Shown in pieces: positions 25,719 to 35,432 of a stretch of 64,000 bases of DNA. Each line of letters starts with the position of its first letter. Position 1 is the first letter of the stretch. The notes beneath the pieces were generated by a model. That model searched no databases and was not told the origin of the DNA. It saw only the letters and a list, made by a program, of their open reading frames with translations. Source of the DNA: Flavobacterium quisquiliarum (GTDB lineage: Bacteria > Bacteroidota > Bacteroidia > Flavobacteriales > Flavobacteriaceae); NCBI RefSeq assembly GCF_019308285.1, contig NZ_WWEM01000013.1, forward strand, positions 62,001 to 126,000, in the 5' to 3' direction. The translations under genes were made by a program, and so were the position numbers.

Positions 25719-28700
25719 ATGAAGAAATTTTTACTCTTTTTAATTGTTTTTATCAAATTTTCATGTCTTTTTGCACAAGAAATTACCCCAAATTCTTCCA
25801 ATAGTTTATTATTAGAAGATAAACATGGTCATCTAATTCAAAATTTGGAACAGCAAAAAGAATTTTTGAAAATTAGAGAGGAAAAGATGAAAGCGGAAGT
25901 CTTGAGTCTTCAAAAAGTAATTTTGAATTCAAAAGACGGAAATTTAACTTCAAAAACAGCAGCTACACTTCAAGCAGTAGAAATGTGTACTAATGGAGGT
26001 TTTGAACAGTATGAAACTGTAAATGGAAACAGTTATCTTAAGAATTTTCTTTGTACTATCGGTGATCCTCCTGGTCCAACGCAATGCCGATCAATCAGCA
26101 ATACTGCCGATTCATACATCAATCGCTATAATCCTAATAATATGAACATTATGGCAACTGGTGTTTCTGCGAATTTAGTTGACCCATATATAGGAGATAT
26201 TAAAGCATTTGATCAATATGCCCTTAAAATTAATTATGAGTATTCCTCTACTTATGGTTCTATTGTTCAGGGTAAAAGATTTAAGACAAATAATGAAAAT
26301 TATCTAAAATTTAATTACAAAGCGGTATTACAAAGTGTATACGACAATAGCCATACTGATAATCAAGCTTTCGTAAAAGCACGTATTTTAGATAAAAATA
26401 ACGCAGTGGTCAGTGAATTTTGTTTAGTAGGAGATGAAAAAAACTGCATTTTCAGCAAGGTCCCGAGTCAGACTTCTAGTTATGTTACTTTATATACTAA
26501 TAATTGGCAATCAGGATTATTAGATATTTCATCAATTCCCAATAACGAAGAATTTACCGTTGAATTTATGGCTTCAAGATGCGGATTGGGCGGGCATTTC
26601 GGGTATATGTATGTTGATGATGTTTGTATGTTACATTCCGCTGAAAATTTACAAGGTTCTATAGAACTTGACCCTTTATATAAAGTTTGTCCAACATTAC
26701 CTATTTCAGTGTGTGGTAACTATACTATTCCTAATTCTGGAGGAATTTCAGCATCGGTAAAAAAAATCACTTTAAATGTTTACAACAGCAATAACGTATC
26801 GGTTTATAGTACATCAACCACCTCAAGTTTAGACACAACAAATAAAAAATTCTGTTTTACATTAAAAGCCAGTGATTTTCCAAATGTTACAAACGCTAAT
26901 TATAATGTAGGTGTACAAATAGATTATGACATTTCTGGAACTTCTTGTGCAGGAACTACATTTGATTCTGCCATAGATCCTGATGCAAATCCTGGCTGGG
27001 ATATTTCTTTTTTGAATTGCTCTTCAAGTTGTACTATTAATGTAACTACTGCCAAAATATCTCAATGTGATGCCAACCGAGATGGAAGCGAAAATTTTGA
27101 TTTATCTAAATTAAACTCTTTGATAGTTCCTTCTACTGCAGGCTTGAATTTTAGTTATTTCAAAAATTACAACGAAGCAGAGTCTAATTTGAATGCTATC
27201 TCCAATTTTACAAGTTATCCAAGTTCAAGTGCTTCGATTTTTGTTAGAGTAAGTAAGGATGCTACCTGTTACAAAATAATTTCTGCTAATTTAGAGGTAA
27301 GAAATCCAACAGCAAATATTACAGGTATCCTAAATGTTTGTTCTGGAAGTACGGTATTAACTTCTTCTTCAGGAGCTTCATATTTATGGAGTACAGGAGA
27401 AACTACACAAAGTATTACGGTAACTTCATTAGGAGATTACTCTGTCACCGTAACCGATTCCTTTGGATGCTCCAGCAATGCAAGTGTTACTATCGAACCA
27501 AGCCAAACTGCCGTTTCTCCAATCTTGCAAATTACACAACCCTCTTGTTTTTCAACTACAGGAACAATAAAAGTAACTTCACCAGCATCACAGTATAGTT
27601 TTGATGATGGTTCAACTTGGGGCACAAGCGACACAAAGAGTAATCTATATCCTGGAACCTATTTAGTAAAAATAAAAACCATAAATGGATGCACTTCCTA
27701 TTCTCAAAGTGTAACTATTACAGCCGCTTCTACTTCTTACCCAAATTACAGTTATACAAATCCTTTATTTTGCGGAGATAAAGGCAGTATTACCATCACA
27801 ACTCCAGCTTCATATTATAGCTTTGATGATGGTGTAACTTGGGGAAATAATTCTACTGCAAACAATCTTTCACCCGCAAATTATAAAATTCGTACCAAAG
27901 ATTTACAAGGCTGTATTTCGTCGGCAAACAATGTACTCATCAGTAGTAATACGCTTGAGACTCCAACTTATACGGTTGTATTACCTGATTGTAGTGCAAA
28001 AGGAAGTATTACCATCAATACTCTTTCCGATTTTTACACTTTTGATGGTGGAAGCACATGGATTACAGACAATAAAATGAGTAATTTAAATGCAGGAAGT
28101 TATTCTTTAGGAATTAAAAATGCTTTAGGTTGTACTTCTTATTATACCTATGCTTATTTAAATGATTTTAAAGATACCTACCCTCAATATACGACTCAAC
28201 AACCTGTTTGCGGAACAGATGGTAACATTACTATTACTACAGTAGCAGATTCATATAGTTTTGATAATGGAGCAACATGGACCAGCAATAATGTCAAAGT
28301 TTTACCTTTCGGAACCTATCAGATAAAAATAAAAAACAGTGCAGGATGTATCAGTGCTACTAGTTACGTTTATTTATATCAGCCTTACTTGAATACCCCT
28401 ATTCTTTCGGTAGAACAGCCAACTTGTGGTGTAAACGGAAAAATTACTATCAACTCATTATCCGATTTTTATAGTTTTGACAATGGCGCAACATGGACAA
28501 CCCTTAATTCTAAATCATTACCTCCTGGTATTTATAGCATAATTATAAAAAATAATCTTGGATGTACCTCTTCTCCATATACTATATATTTAAATAATCC
28601 TAATATAGATAAACCTGATTACACAGTTGTTCAGCCCACTTGTACAACTTCTGGCAGCATTACAATAAATACAGTTGCCGATTTCTATAGTTTTGATGGA

Positions 28701-31700
28701 GGTAATACATGGGGAACTTCTCCTTCCTTATTAAATCTTAATTCTTATAGGTATTCTAGTATTGCAATAAAAAACAATTTAGGTTGTATTTCTAACAACG
28801 TAAATGTTATAATTAACGATCCAAAGCTTCCTGATCCAGATTATACGGTTACCAATCCAAGTTGTGGAAATATTGGAAATATTACATTCAACACTACTGC
28901 GGATTATTATAGTATTGATTATGGAAGAAACTGGAGTACAAGTAATGTTTTTAATAATTTAGTTCAGGGATCTTACTATTTAATGATAAAAAAAGATAAT
29001 TGTACATCCAACTATATTTCCATTTATATGGATAACTCAAAGCTGGCCCAACCCAAAGTAACCTCCATACAGCCGGGATGCGGAACAAAAGGAAGTATTA
29101 CAATCAATACAACCGCTAGCTCTTATAGTATTGACGGGACAAATTGGACCACAAATCCGGTTTTTTCAAATCTTTCAGCTGGATATTATTATCTAATGAT
29201 CAAAAATGCCCAAGGCTGTGTTTCTAACTCAACCTCGGTATCACTTCAAGAGTTTTATCTTCCATCTCCCACTTTTAAAACAACACAACCTACTTGCGGG
29301 GTTGGAGGAAGCATAACCTTTACCTCAACTGAAGCACAATACAGTATAGATGGAGGCAGAACATGGAGTACTAATCCTACATTTACTAATCTAAGTCCAA
29401 ACTCTTATAGTTTATTAGTAAAAAATGCTTCTGGATGCACGTCTAGCCCTTACAATGTGTACACTACCCTTCAGCAATATTATTTACCTAATCCCGATTT
29501 TACATTAATCCAGCCAAGCTGCGGAATCAATGGAAGCATTACTATTGCAACAGTTGCAAGTTCTTATAGTTTTGACTATGGCAATACTTGGACAACTAAT
29601 CCAGTTCTTTCAGGACTTACTTCGGGTTACTATAACATTATTATAAAAAATGCAGCAGGTTGTAAATCTAATGGTCTCTCAGTAAGTATCAATCCATATT
29701 ATCTTCCTAACCCAAATATAAAAGTAGTACAACCTAGCTGTGGAAATGGAGGAAGCATTACCGTAACAACTCCTGCAGACAATTATAGTTTTGATGGAGG
29801 CAGCACTTGGACTACGAATCCTATTTTATTAAATCCTGCAAGTTCGTCTTATAATATTCTTATTAAAAATGCAATAGGTTGTAAATCAAATTCACAATAT
29901 ACATACATAAATAAATATTATCTGCCTTCGCCGAGTGTAACTTCTATTCAACCCACATGTAGTAATCCTACTGGAACTATAATAGTAAATTCTACTGCAG
30001 ATCAATATAGCTTTGATGGAGGAATAACTTGGACAACAAATCCTATAAAGAAAAATTTAGCCAGTGGTTCATATAATGTAATAATAAAAAATACTCTGGG
30101 TTGCACTTCTTCTGGTAATTATATCTACATAAATACACCTCCCTCAATTCCAGCTGCACCAGCAGTAAAGATAGTCCAACCTTCTTCTTGTGGCGCGACA
30201 GACGGTAGCATTACCATAACAACATCAGCTATAAGTTATAGTTTCAATGATGGAAACAGCTGGACAACAAATCCAACGAAAATAAATGTAGGTGCTGGTA
30301 CATATATTATTAAGATCAAGACAAATTCATATAGTTGCGAATCAACAACAACTGTTGTCAATTTGAGTTCTGGTACTACAATAGCAGCTCCAAACTTTAC
30401 TACCACTCAGCCAAATTGCAGCTCATCGACAGGTTCCATTACCATTACAACAAATGCAGCAACCTATAGTTATGACAACGGATTAACCTATGTTTTTTCT
30501 AATACCAAAACAGATCTTTCTCCAGGCACTTATTTTATAAAAATTAAAAATGCTGCGGGCTGTGTCTCAGATGCCGCTCCAGTTACAATTTCACCATTAT
30601 CAGCACTTCCTGCTCCTGCCTTTACAGCAGCTCAACCTAATTGCACCACTTTTTCAGGATCAATTTCAATTGATACCGCAGCAGATTTGTATAGTTTCGA
30701 TAACGGAATCACGTTTGGAACATCCAATTCAAAATCTAATTTATCTTCAGGAACCTATAATTTGATGATTAAATATAATTCGGGCTGTATTTCTCTTGCC
30801 ACACCCGTTACTATACAAGCTGCACCTGTAATCCCTGAGGCACCACAAGTTGTAGTTACAGACCCAATTGGTTGTAATTCGTCTACAGGCAACATAATGG
30901 TTTCTACGATTGCTAATCTATATAGTTTTGACGATGGTCTTACGTGGAGTGCCAGCAATACTGCCAATTTATCTCCTGGAAATTATTTTATTCGAATAAA
31001 ATATACAAATGGTTGTGAATCTGTTGCGTACAAAGCAACCATCAATGCAGCGCCAGATGCACCTGCAGTTCCAACTTTAAATATAACCCAGCCTATTACC
31101 TGTAGCAATCCATTTGGATCAATTTTGATTACAAGTACTGCTGATCAATACAGTTTTGACAATGGTAAAAGTTATTCAACCAATCCAAATTCTGGAAAGT
31201 TAGTTGCTGGAACCTATATCGTTCGTGTTAAAAACAGTAGTGGCTGTGAGTCTGCTTCTGTATCTACAACCATTAATCGTCCGACAGATTATCCAAATAA
31301 TCCTTTATTTACAACTACGCAGCCCGATTGCAATAATCCTAAAGGCGCTATTACAATTACCGATGTTGCATCAGAATATAGTTTCGATGATGGTGCCAGC
31401 TGGATTACAAGTGCAACAAAATCAAATCTTGATCCCAAAACCTATTTAATAAAGGTAAAAAATAGTAACGGCTGTGTTTCAAATGCAACAACAGTTACCA
31501 TAACTCCTTTTACAGATTTTACTCAAAAGCCTGCTTTAGATAGCCCTCAAACATTCTGTATTCAACAAAATGCGACATTAAATTCAATAGAAGTTACAGG
31601 ACAAAACATAAAATGGTATAATGCGCCAACAAATGGATCTCTTTTATCCAACACAACTTTGCTTGAAGATAATAAGATCTATTATGCTTCTCAGACTATA

Positions 31701-32948
31701 AATGGCTGTGAAAGCGAAAGAATTGCTTTGTCTATAAAAATTCAAGATACTCCTATGCCTTCTGGTAATGCAAATCAGACATTTTGCACAGGACAAAATT
31801 CAACAATTGCTAATATTCAAATAACTGGAAATCAAATTAAATGGTACGATGCACTAACCAATGGTAATTTATTAGCCAAAACAACTAATCTGATTGATGG
31901 TAAAACCTATTACGCTTCTCAAACCGAAAACAATTGTGAAGGTTCTAGATTTGGAGTTACAATTACATTTATAAACACACCAGTTGCTCCTACTGTAAAT
32001 GGAACTCTGGAGTTTTGTAAAAATGAGAATGCAAAATTAAGTAACATTCAAATGACAGGTCAAGACATAAAATGGTATGATACCAGTTTTTCTGCTGCTC
32101 CTCTGCCAAATACCACTTTACTAGAAAATAACAGAACTTATTATGCTTCGCAAACTGTTGGTTGCGAAAGCGACCGAACTCCTGTTTTAGTAAAAGTTCA
32201 GGATACAGGTATGCCAACTGGCAAAAATAGTCAGCAATTCTGCATTGATGAAATTGCTACTTTAGAAAATTTAAACATTACAGGAACCAATATTAAATGG
32301 TATGATGCTTTAACAGGCGGAACTATTTTACCAGAAACAACCTTATTACAAAGCGCTGTTTATTATGTTACGCAAACTCTAAATAACTGCGAAAGTCAGC
32401 GATTCGCTGTAACAGTAAAAATCCAGGATACCCAAATTCCATTTTCAGATTCACCACAATCATTTTGTATTCAAAAGAATGCTAAAATCAAAAACATTGA
32501 GATTTCTGGACAGAATATAAAATGGTATGAAAGTATTTCTTCAAATATTTCTATTTCGGAATCAACACCTCTTGAAAATGGGATTATTTATTATGCCACT
32601 CAAACTATCAGTAATTGTGAAAGTGATAGAATTCCTGTTACCATAAATATTCTAGAAGCAACAACTGGCGATTGTATCCATTTTGTTGAGGAACTTCCAT
32701 ATCCAAAATTCTTTACTCCGAATAATGATGGTCATAATGATACTTGGACGATTGATTTTGCTTACTTAGCCCCAAACAGTGGTATTCGAATTTTTGACCG
32801 TTATGGGAAACTTATTAAAGAATTACGCCCAGACACTTCTTGGGACGGAACTTACCTTGGTCATCTGGAACCTGCATCAGATTATTGGTTTGTTGTGAAA
32901 CGTTTAAATGGAACAGAATTTAGAGGCCATTTTAGTTTGAAGAGATAA
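25719..32948 (+). CDS. Giant secreted SprB-like repeat protein, T9SS type B substrate
   Basis: About 2,409 residues. The signal peptide MKKFLLFLIVFIKFSCLFAQ begins at the ATG at 25719; an ATG nine bases upstream is also possible. An N-terminal beta-rich region (about 90-310) and an Ig-like region (about 320-600) precede 18 repeats of 70-76 residues of the form QPTCG..GSITI..TA..YSFDGG.TWTTNP....G.Y.I.IKN..GC. Five Ig-like repeats (IKWYDA..., YYASQT..CES) follow. The C-terminal 85 residues (FFTPNNDGHNDTW, IFDRYGK, SWDGTY) are the gliding-motility/T9SS type B sorting domain. It is likely a surface adhesin or matrix protein; the ligand is unknown. It is monocistronic with a strong terminator. 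Confidence 0.9.
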   Translation: MKKFLLFLIVFIKFSCLFAQEITPNSSNSLLLEDKHGHLIQNLEQQKEFLKIREEKMKAEVLSLQKVILNSKDGNLTSKTAATLQAVEMCTNGGFEQYETVNGNSYLKNFLCTIGDPPGPTQCRSISNTADSYINRYNPNNMNIMATGVSANLVDPYIGDIKAFDQYALKINYEYSSTYGSIVQGKRFKTNNENYLKFNYKAVLQSVYDNSHTDNQAFVKARILDKNNAVVSEFCLVGDEKNCIFSKVPSQTSSYVTLYTNNWQSGLLDISSIPNNEEFTVEFMASRCGLGGHFGYMYVDDVCMLHSAENLQGSIELDPLYKVCPTLPISVCGNYTIPNSGGISASVKKITLNVYNSNNVSVYSTSTTSSLDTTNKKFCFTLKASDFPNVTNANYNVGVQIDYDISGTSCAGTTFDSAIDPDANPGWDISFLNCSSSCTINVTTAKISQCDANRDGSENFDLSKLNSLIVPSTAGLNFSYFKNYNEAESNLNAISNFTSYPSSSASIFVRVSKDATCYKIISANLEVRNPTANITGILNVCSGSTVLTSSSGASYLWSTGETTQSITVTSLGDYSVTVTDSFGCSSNASVTIEPSQTAVSPILQITQPSCFSTTGTIKVTSPASQYSFDDGSTWGTSDTKSNLYPGTYLVKIKTINGCTSYSQSVTITAASTSYPNYSYTNPLFCGDKGSITITTPASYYSFDDGVTWGNNSTANNLSPANYKIRTKDLQGCISSANNVLISSNTLETPTYTVVLPDCSAKGSITINTLSDFYTFDGGSTWITDNKMSNLNAGSYSLGIKNALGCTSYYTYAYLNDFKDTYPQYTTQQPVCGTDGNITITTVADSYSFDNGATWTSNNVKVLPFGTYQIKIKNSAGCISATSYVYLYQPYLNTPILSVEQPTCGVNGKITINSLSDFYSFDNGATWTTLNSKSLPPGIYSIIIKNNLGCTSSPYTIYLNNPNIDKPDYTVVQPTCTTSGSITINTVADFYSFDGGNTWGTSPSLLNLNSYRYSSIAIKNNLGCISNNVNVIINDPKLPDPDYTVTNPSCGNIGNITFNTTADYYSIDYGRNWSTSNVFNNLVQGSYYLMIKKDNCTSNYISIYMDNSKLAQPKVTSIQPGCGTKGSITINTTASSYSIDGTNWTTNPVFSNLSAGYYYLMIKNAQGCVSNSTSVSLQEFYLPSPTFKTTQPTCGVGGSITFTSTEAQYSIDGGRTWSTNPTFTNLSPNSYSLLVKNASGCTSSPYNVYTTLQQYYLPNPDFTLIQPSCGINGSITIATVASSYSFDYGNTWTTNPVLSGLTSGYYNIIIKNAAGCKSNGLSVSINPYYLPNPNIKVVQPSCGNGGSITVTTPADNYSFDGGSTWTTNPILLNPASSSYNILIKNAIGCKSNSQYTYINKYYLPSPSVTSIQPTCSNPTGTIIVNSTADQYSFDGGITWTTNPIKKNLASGSYNVIIKNTLGCTSSGNYIYINTPPSIPAAPAVKIVQPSSCGATDGSITITTSAISYSFNDGNSWTTNPTKINVGAGTYIIKIKTNSYSCESTTTVVNLSSGTTIAAPNFTTTQPNCSSSTGSITITTNAATYSYDNGLTYVFSNTKTDLSPGTYFIKIKNAAGCVSDAAPVTISPLSALPAPAFTAAQPNCTTFSGSISIDTAADLYSFDNGITFGTSNSKSNLSSGTYNLMIKYNSGCISLATPVTIQAAPVIPEAPQVVVTDPIGCNSSTGNIMVSTIANLYSFDDGLTWSASNTANLSPGNYFIRIKYTNGCESVAYKATINAAPDAPAVPTLNITQPITCSNPFGSILITSTADQYSFDNGKSYSTNPNSGKLVAGTYIVRVKNSSGCESASVSTTINRPTDYPNNPLFTTTQPDCNNPKGAITITDVASEYSFDDGASWITSATKSNLDPKTYLIKVKNSNGCVSNATTVTITPFTDFTQKPALDSPQTFCIQQNATLNSIEVTGQNIKWYNAPTNGSLLSNTTLLEDNKIYYASQTINGCESERIALSIKIQDTPMPSGNANQTFCTGQNSTIANIQITGNQIKWYDALTNGNLLAKTTNLIDGKTYYASQTENNCEGSRFGVTITFINTPVAPTVNGTLEFCKNENAKLSNIQMTGQDIKWYDTSFSAAPLPNTTLLENNRTYYASQTVGCESDRTPVLVKVQDTGMPTGKNSQQFCIDEIATLENLNITGTNIKWYDALTGGTILPETTLLQSAVYYVTQTLNNCESQRFAVTVKIQDTQIPFSDSPQSFCIQKNAKIKNIEISGQNIKWYESISSNISISESTPLENGIIYYATQTISNCESDRIPVTINILEATTGDCIHFVEELPYPKFFTPNNDGHNDTWTIDFAYLAPNSGIRIFDRYGKLIKELRPDTSWDGTYLGHLEPASDYWFVVKRLNGTEFRGHFSLKR
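27508..31508 (+). repeat. Array of 18 SprB-like coding repeats
   Basis: Eighteen units of about 210-230 bp, each coding a conserved Cys near the start (QPxC), YSFD, a TW pair and a GC near the end. Units 9 to 12 share the linker YYLPNP or YYLPSP, indicating the most recent duplications. Units 13 to 18 carry longer proline/alanine linkers. Confidence 0.85.
31509..32665 (+). repeat. Array of five Ig-like coding repeats
   Basis: Five units of about 230 bp, each coding F-C near the start, the strand NIKWYDA, YYASQT and a CES near the end, joined by QDTPMPSG-like linkers. This is the Ig-like domain type common just before CHU_C-type sorting domains. Confidence 0.8.
32675..32945 (+). other. T9SS type B C-terminal sorting domain
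   Basis: Codes for the last 90 residues of the giant protein. It has YPKFFTPNNDGHNDTW, IRIFDRYGKLIKEL and the ending FRGHFSLKR, matching the gliding motility-associated C-terminal domain family. Confidence 0.88.
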
Positions 32949-32959
32949 CACAAAATACA

Positions 32960-32996
32960 AAGTCCGCAATTCTTGTTATAGATTGCGGACTTTTTA
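32960..32996 (+). terminator. Terminator of the giant protein gene
   Basis: AGTCCGCAAT, a loop of about 11 nt, ATTGCGGACT, then TTTTT. The arms are exact reverse complements, 12 bp after the stop codon. Confidence 0.88.
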
Positions 32997-33016
32997 TTAA
33001 AACTTCAAGTTTAATT

Positions 33017-34390
33017 TTACTTTGCCTGTATTAAAAGCCAATTCGATATTTCTTCCAATGCAATTGGAGAAAATGTTTGTTCAATGGTTTCATATTCACT
33101 TGGAGAACCTGTTTGGCATTCCTGAAATAAATGATTCAAATTAGGCAAAATTTTAGCTGTAACGTTTTTATTTCCTGCTTTTGCCAAAGCTTTTTTTATA
33201 ACTTCCAAATTAGCTTCGGCAGAAACTTGCAAATCTTTGTTTCCATTTAATGCCAAAACTGGACATTTTACTTTTTCTAGATAAGTAGCAGGATTAATCT
33301 TTAAAAAATTGTAGCCCCAATTATCTATAACAAAGGCTGTATAATGTTTAGTTTTATCAATATTTTCAGCACCTAACTTAGATTCAAAATAAATTTCAAT
33401 GCTCTTTTTAAATTTCTCATCATTAATAGAAGAAGCGATAACTAAATCGTAAGCACCTTTTAAAATCTCAAACTCTTTTTGAATCTCCTTTTCAGAAACC
33501 CCGCTTTGTCTTTGTAAATCTTCACTTTGTCTTAACAGCAATTTATCACCACAAAGTCCCGGTCCGGCTAATAGTACAATAAAAGCCACATCTTTAGAGT
33601 TTGCAGCAATCATTGGTGCGATTAAACCACCTTCACTATGACCAATTAAACCAATTTTCTTTTTATTTATTTCCTTTCTAGTCTTTAAATAAGCAACTCC
33701 AGCTTGAATATCATTAACAAAATCTACGGTAGTCGCATTTTTAAATTTGCCACTAGATTCACCAAAACCGCGATCGTCCATACGTAATACCGCGAATCCT
33801 TTTTTTACTAAATAATCAGACAATACTAGAAAAGGTTTATGACCAAGTATTTCCTCATCTCTATTTTGAGCCCCACTTCCCGTAATTAAAATGACTGCGG
33901 GGAAATTGCCTTCTTTTTTAGGAAGAGATAAAGTCCCTGCCAAAGTAATTTTATCCTTTTCATTTTCAACTTTTACCTCTTCGGTATAATACGAAAATGG
34001 TTTCTGTGGCTCTTGAGGTCTTGCATGAACTTCCTTATTAACAATTTCTCTCGAAAAATTCAATTCAAAAGACTGTCCGTTCTGTGTAAGCTTACCTTTG
34101 ATAGTGTTATCACTATTGAATGTCCCTTCATAAGAGCCTTTGACAGCTTCAATTTCTAGTTTTAAAACACCATCTATAAAAGTAGTTTTTGCAACAGGAA
34201 TTCCTACCGCTTTCTGATCTGGACTATCCATTGTTGCAGCATATCCATTTTCAGTTTTTGTAATATGAATAACCACTCTTAGTTGAGCACCTGGGACTTT
34301 CAAAAGACCATTCCAATCTCCTAAAATTTCATTTCCAAATATTACAGAAGAAGTTAGAACGAAAATTAGAAAAAGTATTATTTTTTTCAT
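33017..34390 (-). CDS. Secreted alpha/beta hydrolase
   Basis: A 457-residue hydrolase with signal peptide (ends VIFGN). A small beta domain (about 22-115, GDWNGLLKVPG...) precedes the alpha/beta hydrolase domain (about 135-457). The nucleophile is predicted to be Ser252 in GLIGHSEGG; Asp and His candidates lie in LNGNKDLQV and LPNLNHLFQ. The substrate is unknown; dienelactone-hydrolase or peptidase-like esterases share this layout. It lies 21 bp downstream of an SdpI-like gene and an ArsR-family regulator on the same strand, so the three probably form one operon. Confidence 0.85.
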   Translation of the reverse strand: MKKIILFLIFVLTSSVIFGNEILGDWNGLLKVPGAQLRVVIHITKTENGYAATMDSPDQKAVGIPVAKTTFIDGVLKLEIEAVKGSYEGTFNSDNTIKGKLTQNGQSFELNFSREIVNKEVHARPQEPQKPFSYYTEEVKVENEKDKITLAGTLSLPKKEGNFPAVILITGSGAQNRDEEILGHKPFLVLSDYLVKKGFAVLRMDDRGFGESSGKFKNATTVDFVNDIQAGVAYLKTRKEINKKKIGLIGHSEGGLIAPMIAANSKDVAFIVLLAGPGLCGDKLLLRQSEDLQRQSGVSEKEIQKEFEILKGAYDLVIASSINDEKFKKSIEIYFESKLGAENIDKTKHYTAFVIDNWGYNFLKINPATYLEKVKCPVLALNGNKDLQVSAEANLEVIKKALAKAGNKNVTAKILPNLNHLFQECQTGSPSEYETIEQTFSPIALEEISNWLLIQAK

Positions 34391-34411
34391 TTTTAGCAGA
34401 ATTTGGTTTAG

Positions 34412-35074
34412 TTAGAGATTATTTTCTTTTTTAGTATGGCTTTTAAATTTTAAATAGGAGTAAGCAATAGGAGCAATTGCAATGGCAAAAACAATTATCA
34501 TAAATACTTTAGAAAAACCAGCACTTTCAAAAATCAAACTTCCTAAAATGATAATTAGACCTGCAATAAACCAAAGTTTCCCGGCAAAAACATGTGTTGT
34601 TTTCCAAATTTCTGGATTTTCTAAAGTCCACGGTGTTCTGATTCCTATAAAATAGTTTGGTTGCATTACTTTAAAATAATTGCCTAAAATCATAAATAAA
34701 GCACCAAGCACTACAAAAACAAAACTCGGACTCGAAATAGTTTGGCTTTTTGTGCTGTAAATAATAAACAAGGCTAAAATTGACATAAATAGAACCAAAA
34801 TAAATTTGAGCTGATACAATTTCCTTCCCATTAGAGACATTCTCTTTTTAGGATCAATCTTTGAAATCACAGACAGGATTACATAAGTTAAAACAGGAAG
34901 CATGAAAAGCATTCCAATTAAGCTAAGTTTATTTCCCCAATTATCAATCTCTCCTTTAGAGTTCCAATGAATGGGAACAGTTTCCGGAAGCTCATTCCAG
35001 ATTGTTGCTAAATAAACAAAAGGCACCAAAATAATTCCAATGATTGGAAGCTCTTTTTTTAATTCTAAATTCAT
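34412..35074 (-). CDS. SdpI/DUF1648 family membrane protein
   Basis: A 220-residue integral membrane protein with six likely helices. The N-terminal segment WNELPETVPIHWNSKGEIDNWGNK is the DUF1648 signature, and the second half matches the SdpI domain (YFIGIRTPWTLENPEIWKTTH). In Bacillus, SdpI gives immunity to the SdpC toxin and sequesters the repressor SdpR. The next gene upstream, 3 bp away, is an SdpR-like regulator, so the pair is conserved, but no toxin gene is near. The immunity role here is an inference. Confidence 0.85.
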   Translation of the reverse strand: MNLELKKELPIIGIILVPFVYLATIWNELPETVPIHWNSKGEIDNWGNKLSLIGMLFMLPVLTYVILSVISKIDPKKRMSLMGRKLYQLKFILVLFMSILALFIIYSTKSQTISSPSFVFVVLGALFMILGNYFKVMQPNYFIGIRTPWTLENPEIWKTTHVFAGKLWFIAGLIIILGSLIFESAGFSKVFMIIVFAIAIAPIAYSYLKFKSHTKKENNL

Positions 35075-35077
35075 TTT

Positions 35078-35332
35078 TTATTTTTTAAAGGTTAGTATCC
35101 ATTGCAAAACATCTTCCATTATAGTGGTATTGATGGAATAAATGATGAATTGCCCTTTTTTTTCGGATGTAATTAAATCTGCACGTCTCAAAATATCCAA
35201 ATGATGCGAAATGCTAGGTTTCGAAATATTAAATGCATCCGCAATTTCGCCCGCAGACAAATCCTTTTGTCTTAAGAGCTCCAAAATTTCTCTTCGGGTT
35301 GCATCATTTAATGCTTTAAAAATATCATTCAT
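35078..35332 (-). CDS. ArsR-family regulator (SdpR-like autorepressor)
   Basis: An 84-residue winged-helix repressor: ALNDATRREILELLRQKDLSAGEIADAFNISKPSISHHLDILRRADLI is the ArsR fold with the recognition helix ISKPSISHHL. No metal-binding cysteines are seen. The frame can be extended to a TTG at 35353, but the ATG at 35332 fits the family and leaves a palindrome (35344-35363) as upstream operator. It is followed by the SdpI-like gene after 3 bp. By analogy with SdpR it probably represses its own operon. Confidence 0.85.
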   Translation of the reverse strand: MNDIFKALNDATRREILELLRQKDLSAGEIADAFNISKPSISHHLDILRRADLITSEKKGQFIIYSINTTIMEDVLQWILTFKK

Positions 35333-35343
35333 CTCATTTATAT

Positions 35344-35363
35344 ATTTAGACAAATATCTAAAT
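35344..35363. promoter_or_regulatory. Palindromic operator candidate for the ArsR-family gene
   Basis: ATTTAGA, six bases, TCTAAAT: perfect 7-bp arms, 11 bp upstream of the ATG at 35332. The position and symmetry suit a dimeric winged-helix autorepressor. Confidence 0.5.
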
Positions 35364-35382
35364 ACTTTTTAAAGTAACAAAA

Positions 35383-35413
35383 AAAAGCAGTAATTTTTTA
35401 CATTACTGCTTTT
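35383..35413 (-). terminator. Terminator of the MHS transporter gene
   Basis: On the minus strand AAAAGCAGTAAT and ATTACTGCTTTT pair perfectly and are followed by T residues. It lies 20 bp after the transporter stop. Confidence 0.8.
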
Positions 35414-35432
35414 AAATATTTTTACGAAACCT

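Noticed and set aside
27508..31508. Regularly spaced repeats resembling a CRISPR or satellite array
   Set aside because: The units are about 220 bp, diverged, and lie in one continuous reading frame with conserved protein motifs, so they are protein domains.
35333..35353. TTG start seven codons upstream in the ArsR-family gene
   Set aside because: The family start is MNDIFKALND, and the TTG codon lies within the palindromic operator candidate.
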